Positions 27,532 through 33,665 of a DNA stretch of 33,665 bases are shown piece by piece. The DNA lies in contig CAIYVZ010000152.1 in the NCBI GenBank assembly GCA_903929755.1, positions 1-33,665 on the forward strand, written 5' to 3'. The translations under genes and the position numbers were made by a program. Position 1 is the stretch's first letter, and every line of letters starts with the position of its first letter. The stretch comes from an uncultured Acidobacteriia bacterium (GTDB lineage: Bacteria > Acidobacteriota > Terriglobia > Bryobacterales > Bryobacteraceae). The notes beneath the pieces were generated by a model. The model was not told the origin of the DNA and ran no database searches. It saw only the letters and a list, made by a program, of their open reading frames with translations.

Positions 27532-30115
27532 TCTCCGCCCGCAGGTCATCCCCCTGCCGTCCCTCGACCAGCGCCAGAGCCCGTCCCGCCGTAGCCACCG
27601 CTTCCGGAAATCGCCCCACCTCGGCATACGCCATCGCCAAACTCTCTAAAACAGCCGGTTCCCGCCCCCCCGTTCCCTGATTCGCCATCTCCCCCAACCG
27701 AACCGCCTCCGCCCCGTTCCGCAAACTCGGCACCGAACTCGTAGCCAAAATCCTCACAACCAGAGTCATCACCACAACCTGGCCCGGATCCCCCCGAAGG
27801 ATCTCGCGGAACTCCCGTAACGCCCCCGCCCCATCCCCCTTCCCAAAATACAAGGCCGAACCCAGGTTATACCTCGCCTCCCCCGACCCCGGCTCCAAAG
27901 CGACCGCCCTCCGATACTCCGCAATCGCCTCATCCACCTTCCCCTCCCCGGCCCGAGCCATCCCCAAATTCACATGCGCATCCACCAGCTTCGGGTCCAG
28001 CTCCACAGCCCTCGCAAAATGCGCCCCGGCCTCCCTTCCGCGACCCGCCCTTGCCAACGCCAGTCCCAGGCTATTCTCCAATTCCCCCGACGCCAAACCC
28101 AACCCCGCAGCTTTCTCCAAAGCCTCCAAAGCTCCCCCCGAATCCCCCGCTGCCCCCAACGCCAACCCTAGATTCTGATAAACTTCCGCCCACCCCGGCC
28201 TCAACTCCAGGGCCCGCCGGTACTCGCCCCCCGCTTCCAGGAACTTCCCCTGCACCGCCAGCGCAATCCCCAAATCGTTTTGCGCCTCCGCATAATCCGG
28301 CTTCAGCTCCAGCGCCCTCCGGTAATTCTCAATCGCCTCCCCCGTTTTCCCCGCCTTCGCCAGCGCCGCTCCCAGATTCGTCCACCCCCGGGGGTCCTTC
28401 CCGTTCAGCGCCAAAGCCTTCCGCCAACCCAAAATCGCCTCCGTCACCTTCCCCTTCTCCCCCAACTCCCAGGCCTCGTCATAAACCCGGTTGTAATCTA
28501 CCGCCGGCGTCTCAATCTTCACCAACCCATCCGCCGGAATATTCACAAACTCCGGAATATTCACCGCCCGGTTCGCCGCCGTCGCCCCCTCCACCAGCAC
28601 CGCCGGACTCGCATTCCCCTCCTCATCCAAATGCGTCAGGAACATCTTCGTGTACGGCCCCCGGCTCTTCGACGAAAACACCAGCCACCGCCCGTTCGGC
28701 GAAAAACTGTGCCACGAATTCATCGGAGCCATGTTCGACCGCAACCGCCTCGCCTCCCCGCCTCCCGCCGGAACAATCCACAACTCCGAATCCGGCCGCA
28801 TCAGCTGTCCGTTCGCGCACTCCACAAACACTATCCAGCGTCCATCCGGTGACACCTTCGGGAACGAATTGCTCCGCCCGTTCTCCGAAGCCCCCACAAC
28901 TCTCTCCGCCCGCCCACCCTTTCCTTCGTTAAAAGGAATCCGGTAAAGATCAAACTGAATCTTCGTCTCATTCGGATCGTTCGCCCGCGTCGCCAGCGCC
29001 CTCCCCGGCTCATAGGCGTCCCGAGCCTCCGCCCGCGCAAACACCAAATATTTTCCGTCCGGACTCCACACCGCATTCGTATGCACATATCGCGGATCGT
29101 CCGCTCCCGGTAGCGGTTCCAGCTTCCCCGTCTCCTTGCTGAACCACGCCAAAATCCCCCGCGTCGGGAAAAATACCTGCAGGAAACGGTAATCCTTGAA
29201 ATTCGCCACGTAGTAGTTGTTCGCCAGACCCTTCGCCTCACCCCCGGGCCCCTCAATCGTGTTCACCACGTACCGCCCGTCCGGCGAAACCTGCGACATG
29301 AACGCCACCCGAATCCCCCCCGTCAGCTTCCCCTTCTTCGAACTCCACTCAATCACCTGCTCATTGCCAATCGACATCTGCGGCGCAACTTTCGCCAGCG
29401 CATACATCCCCTTGTCGTTTCGCGGACCATCCAGATCCAGCCCCATCGTCTTTCCGTCCCGCGAAAACGAATGGCAATTGGCGCAGCTGTGCAGCCCGGT
29501 CATCAGGACCCGGCTCCCCGGCTCTCCCACATTTTTTAGTCGCCAGTTGATCAGAGGAATGGCTGCGGCAGCCAAGGGCTTAATCACGCCCTTTTCGGTT
29601 TCCGACGGCATCAGCGGGACATCGCGATAGAAGATCGGCGCGCCCACCGGGTCCCGCGACACCGAAATCCGCACCTCGCCCCGCGAAACCGCAACCCCCG
29701 CCGCCAGCCCCACAAACCGCACCGCCGCCCCAGACTCCACCGCCCTCTTCCGAATCGCCGCCCACGTCGCCGCGTCTGGAACCCAGGTATGCGCCACCGC
29801 CTCCAGCGCGCTCAGCTTCGGTAACTCATTCGTGGAGGAAATCGCCCTCTGGTCAATCTCCCCCACCGTCATCCGGGGACCCTTCGACGACACCCGCAGG
29901 TCCGCGCCGCCATCGCCAAATGCCACTTCAATCCGCCAAACCTTCGCCGCCGCAGCCTCATCGCGCCACTGGAATGTCGGAGCCGTCAGATCCGGCGGAA
30001 ATATCGTCTCGCTCGCAGGGTAATCAATTAGGATGCGCGCCAGCTCCGCACCAGGCATAGCATCCGCAGCCGACAATGACCCGGCCATCACCAACGCAAA
30101 CAATAATCTCGACAA
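27491..30115 (-). CDS. Exported PD40 beta-propeller/TPR protein with a CxxCH haem-type motif
   Basis: The 874-residue protein starts with a signal peptide (about 1-19) followed by a domain that contains SCANCH (Cys211-Cys214-His215), the c-type haem attachment pattern, in HSCANCHSFSRDG. Next come PD40/TolB-type propeller repeats: VSPDGRYVVN, WSPDGKYLVFAR, VSPDGRWIVFVE, FSPNGRWLVFSS. About 270 residues of tetratricopeptide repeats follow (typical WTNLGAALAKAGKTGEAIENYRRALELKPDYAEA). The start is TTG at 30115, decided by a strong GGAGGT five bases upstream. It is presumably periplasmic or surface-bound. I know no reaction for this architecture; whether haem is attached is not shown. The gene overlaps the Rid gene at its 3' end. 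Confidence 0.88.
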   Translation of the reverse strand: MSRLLFALVMAGSLSAADAMPGAELARILIDYPASETIFPPDLTAPTFQWRDEAAAAKVWRIEVAFGDGGADLRVSSKGPRMTVGEIDQRAISSTNELPKLSALEAVAHTWVPDAATWAAIRKRAVESGAAVRFVGLAAGVAVSRGEVRISVSRDPVGAPIFYRDVPLMPSETEKGVIKPLAAAAIPLINWRLKNVGEPGSRVLMTGLHSCANCHSFSRDGKTMGLDLDGPRNDKGMYALAKVAPQMSIGNEQVIEWSSKKGKLTGGIRVAFMSQVSPDGRYVVNTIEGPGGEAKGLANNYYVANFKDYRFLQVFFPTRGILAWFSKETGKLEPLPGADDPRYVHTNAVWSPDGKYLVFARAEARDAYEPGRALATRANDPNETKIQFDLYRIPFNEGKGGRAERVVGASENGRSNSFPKVSPDGRWIVFVECANGQLMRPDSELWIVPAGGGEARRLRSNMAPMNSWHSFSPNGRWLVFSSKSRGPYTKMFLTHLDEEGNASPAVLVEGATAANRAVNIPEFVNIPADGLVKIETPAVDYNRVYDEAWELGEKGKVTEAILGWRKALALNGKDPRGWTNLGAALAKAGKTGEAIENYRRALELKPDYAEAQNDLGIALAVQGKFLEAGGEYRRALELRPGWAEVYQNLGLALGAAGDSGGALEALEKAAGLGLASGELENSLGLALARAGRGREAGAHFARAVELDPKLVDAHVNLGMARAGEGKVDEAIAEYRRAVALEPGSGEARYNLGSALYFGKGDGAGALREFREILRGDPGQVVVMTLVVRILATSSVPSLRNGAEAVRLGEMANQGTGGREPAVLESLAMAYAEVGRFPEAVATAGRALALVEGRQGDDLRAEIRLYEGRRPVRGR

Positions 30116-30696
30116 GACACACCTCCGGTCGCCAACCCGGACCGGTCAGCGCCATGAAATGCCCCTCAATCTACCTACTCAGATTCTATTCCCACTGCCG
30201 ACGAGCCCCAAAAAATTTTCCGTGCCCCTCCGGGGCACCCCCAAACCCGCTCGTCCCACCTCACTTTCCCGCCCATTTTCAGCCCTCCCACACGTCGTCC
30301 CAGAAACGCGAAAACCCGCAACCGAACGGTTTCTTCCGTTCAGTCGCGGCTAAGCGACCCACACCTCTGGTAGCACCGGTCAGATCTTGAGCCGGGCCCG
30401 GGTTCTCCGCGCGCTCGTCAACTCGATCCCCAAGGCCATACCTCCGAATAGAAATGTGGATGATTCCGCTGTGTCTATAACCAACTCTCCAGCCACCTGG
30501 TTCGCCAAAACAGTTTCACTGCACCTTCTGGAAGCACGCACCGTACCAAACCACACCACATTGAAAACAACCGTGCCAATAAACAGACACGTCCCACAAC
30601 GCCCCAAACCGGCCTGTAATGAAACACCCCTTCTGTATCGTCCCGAAACACCCTTTCCCCCACTTCCCCCATGCGCTACCATCCAGAGACAACAAT
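30116..30696. other. 581-base gap without a convincing gene
   Basis: Several short frames here have compositions typical of shadows and no recognisable family. Visible structure: a hairpin GTGCCCC/GGGGCAC (30222-30238) preceded on the plus strand by AAAAAATTTT, so on the minus strand it ends in a T-run-like tract; and GAACGG/CCGTTC (30324-30341). The region should contain the promoters of the TPR gene (minus) and the hydrolase (plus), but no clear hexamer pairs could be picked. Confidence 0.4.
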
Positions 30697-31572
30697 ATGT
30701 TCACAACCAAACTCCTGACCCGAGCCGCTGCCGCCGCCCTCTTCCTCGGCCTTAGCTGGTTTGCCTTCCAGACCCCCGCCTTCACCCAAACCCCCGCCGC
30801 CCCCGAACTCACCATCTCCAAAGTCGCCGAAGATCTCTATGAAATTGAGGGCGACGGTGGCAACGTAGCCGTCCTCATCACCTCCGAAGGCGTCATCCTC
30901 GTCGATGACAAATACGAGCGCGACCACGACCAGATCGCCGCCAAAATCCGCTCCGTCACCACCCTCCCCGTCAAATACATCTTCACCACCCACTACCACT
31001 CCGACCATTCCGGTGGCAACGCCAAATACCTCCCCACCGCCGACGTGATCTCCACTGTCAACGCCCGCAACGGCATCCTCGGCCACAAACAATCCAACGA
31101 ACAACCCGGCATGGCCCCCGCCCGCCTCGTTTTTAATAAGGAGATGAGCGTCTTCCTCGGCGGCAAGGAAGTTCGCGCCCTCCACCTCGGCCGAGGCCAC
31201 ACCGACGGCGACGCTCTCATCTACTTCCCCGGCCTCAAAACCCTCCACACCGGCGACCTCATGGCCAACACCAGCCCCCTCATCGACTACAACGGCGGCG
31301 GCAGCGTCGTCGAATGGACCAAAACTCTCGACGAAGCCCTGAAGCTCGACATCGACCGCGTCATCCCCGGCCACGGCAAAGTCACCGACAAAATGGGCCT
31401 CCTCGCCTACCGCAACACCGTCGAAACCCTCCGCAACCAGGTCACCGCCCAAATCCGCGCCGGCAAAACCCAACTCCAAATTGCCCAATTCATGACCGAC
31501 CAATACAAATGGGCCCCGGAAAGCCTAAACCAGCTCTGGAGCGTCCCCGGCATGATGAAAGAACTGAAATAA
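30697..31572 (+). CDS. Exported metallo-beta-lactamase-fold hydrolase
   Basis: The chosen start (30697) gives 291 residues beginning with a signal peptide (about 1-31, hydrophobic AAAAALFLGLSWFAF). The metallo-beta-lactamase fold is shown by the zinc motif THYHSDHSGGN (HxHxDH), GRGHTDGDALIYFP with the third histidine, LHTGDLM with the bridging aspartate and PGHGKVTD with the last histidine. This resembles the secreted class that includes subclass B-like lactamases and other quinoprotein-associated hydrolases; no substrate can be assigned, and antibiotic hydrolysis should not be assumed. GAGA lies a few bases upstream of ATG. It shares the strong C-rich plus strand of the core genes, unlike the following module. 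Confidence 0.87.
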   Translation: MFTTKLLTRAAAAALFLGLSWFAFQTPAFTQTPAAPELTISKVAEDLYEIEGDGGNVAVLITSEGVILVDDKYERDHDQIAAKIRSVTTLPVKYIFTTHYHSDHSGGNAKYLPTADVISTVNARNGILGHKQSNEQPGMAPARLVFNKEMSVFLGGKEVRALHLGRGHTDGDALIYFPGLKTLHTGDLMANTSPLIDYNGGGSVVEWTKTLDEALKLDIDRVIPGHGKVTDKMGLLAYRNTVETLRNQVTAQIRAGKTQLQIAQFMTDQYKWAPESLNQLWSVPGMMKELK

Positions 31573-31620
31573 CCACTGCAACTGCCCCGCAACACCTCTG
31601 TAGTGCAACCAGATTGTTGT

Positions 31621-31677
31621 GTACTCCCGATACTCCATCACTTGACATTTATGTCATACAAGACTAAGGTGGAGTAC
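31621..31677 (+). promoter_or_regulatory. Promoter with nested palindromic operator for the NTase/XRE pair
   Basis: TTGACA (31642-31647) is a perfect -35; TAAGGT (31665-31670), 17 bases away, is a weak -10. The -35 is contained in the palindrome TGACAT-TT-ATGTCA (31643-31656). A wider inverted repeat GTACTCC (31621-31627) / GGAGTAC (31671-31677) is centred within one base of it, and TACTCCA (31631-31637) pairs with TGGAGTA (31670-31676). This is the pattern expected for a site autoregulated by the XRE partner. Confidence 0.65.
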
Positions 31678-31692
31678 TTGGCATAGGTCGGA

Positions 31693-32259
31693 ATGTCAAT
31701 CCTTCCCCCATTCAACGATGACGGTCTTCTGCCTCCAGCGGACTACGAACTCACGTTCGCTGAACTTCGATCATCACTTCTGGTAGTCGGTCCCCCCAGT
31801 TCACCTTCCTGGGACCGCGACTGGAGGGAGCGCCTGATCGACAATCTGGAAGTACTGACAGGCCAACTCTGGAAGGTCGGCATCCGTAACATCTTCGTCG
31901 ATGGCTCCTTCGCGGAGGACAAAGATCACCCGAACGACATTGACGGCTACTTCACCTGGGGTCTGCCCGAGTTAAGCAGTGGTGAACTGGTACGCAGGCT
32001 GAATCTTCTCGATCCTTACAAGGTGTGGACCTGGGACCCAGCCTCTCGCAAGTCACACCGCGGCTATCCAAAAAAGCAATTACCCATGTGGCACCACTAC
32101 CGGGTTGAACTTTACCCCCATGTTCCCGGCCTTGGAATTGGCTGCGGGATTGTGGACCGCCACGGTCACGAACTGGAATTCCCCTCTGCCTTTCGCCAAA
32201 GCCGCCGCGACGGGAAACCCAGAGGCATCGTCAGTATCAAATACGGAGGTCAGCAATGA
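31693..32259 (+). CDS. DUF6932-like nucleotidyltransferase-fold protein (putative toxin)
   Basis: The 188-residue protein resembles, from memory, the DUF6932 family: N-terminal LPPFNDDGLLPP, a nucleotidyltransferase-like core VDGSFAEDKDHPNDIDGYF with GSF (71-73) and the DxD pair (82, 84), and the C-terminal DGKPRGIVSIKY. A third acidic residue may lie in VELYPH. Such minimal nucleotidyltransferases often act with a DNA-binding partner in toxin-antitoxin-like modules, and this gene overlaps an XRE gene by four bases. Toxicity is inference; no target is known. Balanced G and C contrast with the C-rich neighbours, suggesting acquisition by transfer. Confidence 0.7.
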   Translation: MSILPPFNDDGLLPPADYELTFAELRSSLLVVGPPSSPSWDRDWRERLIDNLEVLTGQLWKVGIRNIFVDGSFAEDKDHPNDIDGYFTWGLPELSSGELVRRLNLLDPYKVWTWDPASRKSHRGYPKKQLPMWHHYRVELYPHVPGLGIGCGIVDRHGHELEFPSAFRQSRRDGKPRGIVSIKYGGQQ

Positions 32260-32702
32260 TTCGCAACGAAACTGAATATCAGGAAGCATCCGCTCGCCTC
32301 GCGGAGGAGCGAAAGCGCCTTGCCGATCATCGGGAGCGCCTCAAAGAGGCAGGCCTTGGCCCGGATGAAATCAAACGCGTCATTGACCCAATGGTCTCTT
32401 TCCATTTCCAGTTACAGGAAGAAGTAGAAAACTACGAGCGTCTGAAGAGAGGAGAGTTCGAGGAACTGGAAAACCTCCGGGGCTTCGGCCACCTCCTGAT
32501 CTCCGCCCGCATCGCCCAGGGAATTTCCCAAAGAGAACTTGCGAAGAGGCTCAATGTTCACGAGTCACAAGTTTCAAGGGATGAACGCAATGAGTACTTT
32601 GGAATCACCATGGAACGAGCCATTAAAATCCTCGATGCTCTGAACGTCAGGTTGCAAACGAAGGTGGAAATCGACCAACCCCGAGAATTAGCCGTTGCGT
32701 AA
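32256..32702 (+). CDS. XRE-family DNA-binding protein (putative antitoxin/repressor)
   Basis: The 148-residue protein has a long charged helical region (about 1-75, rich in Glu, Arg and Lys, probably coiled coil) followed by a helix-turn-helix of the XRE type at about 79-133: ISARIAQGISQRELAKRLNVHESQVSRDERN, with TMERAIKILDALNVRL completing the fold. Its ATG overlaps the stop of the nucleotidyltransferase-like gene (ATGA), so the pair is coexpressed. It would bind the palindrome upstream of the pair and neutralise its partner; both are inference from gene arrangement. Confidence 0.8.
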   Translation: MIRNETEYQEASARLAEERKRLADHRERLKEAGLGPDEIKRVIDPMVSFHFQLQEEVENYERLKRGEFEELENLRGFGHLLISARIAQGISQRELAKRLNVHESQVSRDERNEYFGITMERAIKILDALNVRLQTKVEIDQPRELAVA

Positions 32703-33552
32703 AACTTCCTTTCGCACCGGCGCTCTTGGAGAGCGACTGCCTGGTCGACTCCCCGGCCACGAAGGTCAAAGCATCAACCCATCCAGCCCGATGGAGACCC
32801 ATCCACGCCAGGCAGGTCGAAACCACGGCGTACGTTACTACGCGGGTAAGGAGCCATCCCTTATGGGGATCATTACACAACGCCCTGAGTCTGCCAATGA
32901 GCGATCGACACTCCAACCATGTTGAATCTATGTCCCCAATTGTGGAGAGCTCGTGCTCGATTCCCAACACTTTCGCGGCACCCTTCAAGTCCTCTTTGCA
33001 TACCTTGGGTAGTAGACTCCATAAACCACTCTTTAGTCCCTCGAGCGCAGTCTGCTTCTCCGACAAGTCTGTTCGGGCGGTTCTAAGGCGAGACTCCGCG
33101 TGCTCCCGTGCTGATACCGCAATTCCCAACTGCTCGGTCGCCCGTGCCGTCGCTCCGCTCGCCTTCTCAAGCAAGTCCTGGACTCGTTTCAGCTGATCCT
33201 GCTTCGGTCGAAGATAAGCGAACAATCCGTCGAATATCTCAGTTACCAGGCTCGCCCAGAGATTTGTATCAACATAATGCCATGCGTTGAAATAAATGGG
33301 CACGATCTCCTTGCACCACTGCGCGTCGGCGGAGGTTTGCCCATCCCGGGTATCCCGGGCCAGCCTCTTCATGTGCTGGTCCATAAGATTCATGAAATGG
33401 CTCTTGCCACTTCCCCAACTACCGAACAATCCGACCGCCAGCGGCAACCTGGTCTCCCGTAGCACTACCAATTCCGCCAACTGTTGGGCCAAACCCTCGA
33501 CGCCAAGACAGTCATTTATCTGTCCGTGTCTGGCGTCAACTATTTTTACCCA
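32647..33552 (-). pseudogene. KAP-family P-loop NTPase remnant
   Basis: The frame encodes a recognisable KAP NTPase N-terminal part: Walker A GLFGSWGSGKSHFMNLM, then PIYFNAWHYVDTNLWASLV, a hydrophobic stretch (about residues 220-242 from 33492) like the KAP transmembrane insertion, but no Walker B or later motifs. Both ends look broken. Upstream of TTG 33492 the frame continues with plausible KAP sequence (INDCLGVEGLAQQLAEL) back to a TGA at 33553-33555 without an ATG, GTG or TTG. Downstream it runs antisense into the XRE gene and ends at 32647 in unrelated residues. Full-length KAP proteins are far longer and often sit in defence islands. Confidence 0.65.
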
Positions 33553-33665
33553 TCAACGACAATTATTTCTCCCCATCAACGACAACTACAACCTTGACGA
33601 ACTTCCGTTGGACTGACTACTCTGGCTCTGACCGGAGCAGAGGATAAGGCTCTGCAGGGATGCAA
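33521..33665. mobile_element. Probable end of an insertion sequence (IS21-like)
   Basis: CCCATCAACGACAA occurs at 33549-33562 and again at 33572-33585 (23-base period), and a related TCAAC unit lies at 33535-33539, all next to the broken KAP start. A TG at 33521 or 33527 could be the element tip. Serial direct repeats just inside the ends, with terminal TG...CA, are typical of IS21-family elements. Two short minus-strand frames from the window edge stop inside this region and could be transposase C-termini, but I recognise no protein. Most of the element lies outside the window. Confidence 0.4.

Noticed and set aside
30452-30465. TGTGGATGA as a DnaA box
   Set aside because: One mismatch to the consensus, isolated and far from the dnaA-dnaN gap; expected by chance.
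30387-30755. Plus-strand open frame in the gap before the hydrolase gene
   Set aside because: No recognisable domain, Pro/Arg/Thr-rich composition, and it overlaps the signal peptide of the hydrolase in another frame.

Overview
The window looks like about 33.7 kb of chromosome from a GC-rich bacterium, most likely an acidobacterium of the Solibacter/Bryobacter type. That placement rests on gene content and style recalled from the group (orphan cpaF, YVTN-repeat protein, PD40/TPR protein with a c-haem motif, C-rich codon use); no similarity search was run. Housekeeping genes dominate: the chromosome-partition locus mnmG-parA-parB with four parS sites, and the replication cluster dnaA-dnaN-gyrB.

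Layout. 1-4.4 kb (minus strand): a secreted YVTN beta-propeller protein running off the left edge, then dedA and a ppiD/surA-like foldase gene. 4.6-6.8 kb (minus): glpD-type glycerol-3-phosphate dehydrogenase overlapping an amidohydrolase of the lactonase type. 7.0-9.5 kb (plus): a phosphohexomutase overlapping a YeeZ-like NAD-binding protein. 9.5-12 kb: a small membrane-anchored protein, an orphan CpaF/TadA secretion ATPase (both minus) and a divergent MerR-type regulator. 12-15.8 kb (minus): mnmG, parA, parB, with four near-identical parS palindromes, two of them inside the 3' end of mnmG. 15.8-19.5 kb: purD, tRNA-Arg(CCT), the tightly overlapped sulfate-assimilation operon cysH-cysC-PHP phosphoesterase, a strong terminator and tRNA-Gly(GCC). 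19.6-21.4 kb (plus): a hydroxyacid-oxoacid transhydrogenase-like alcohol dehydrogenase and a DinB-family protein whose start codon sits in a hairpin. 21.6-27 kb (plus): dnaA, an origin-like intergenic region, dnaN, gyrB. 27-31.6 kb: a Rid-family protein, a large PD40/TPR protein with a CxxCH motif (minus) and a secreted metallo-beta-lactamase-fold hydrolase. 31.6-33.7 kb: an accessory patch with different base composition, holding a two-gene nucleotidyltransferase-like/XRE module with its own palindromic operator, a KAP P-loop NTPase remnant, and what looks like the end of an insertion sequence.

The plus strand carries clearly more C than G in every line counted between about 12 and 28 kb, whichever strand the gene is on, and it does not visibly change sign at dnaA-dnaN. 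The accessory patch at the right is balanced (18 C, 18 G in one counted line). This suggests the whole core segment lies on one replication arm and that the right-hand patch was acquired separately.

The items most worth following up are the parS sites embedded in mnmG, the cysH-cysC-PHP operon (a probable built-in pAp disposal step), the DUF6932-like/XRE toxin-antitoxin-like module with nested operator repeats, the truncated KAP NTPase next to a transposon-like end, and the PD40/CxxCH/TPR protein.
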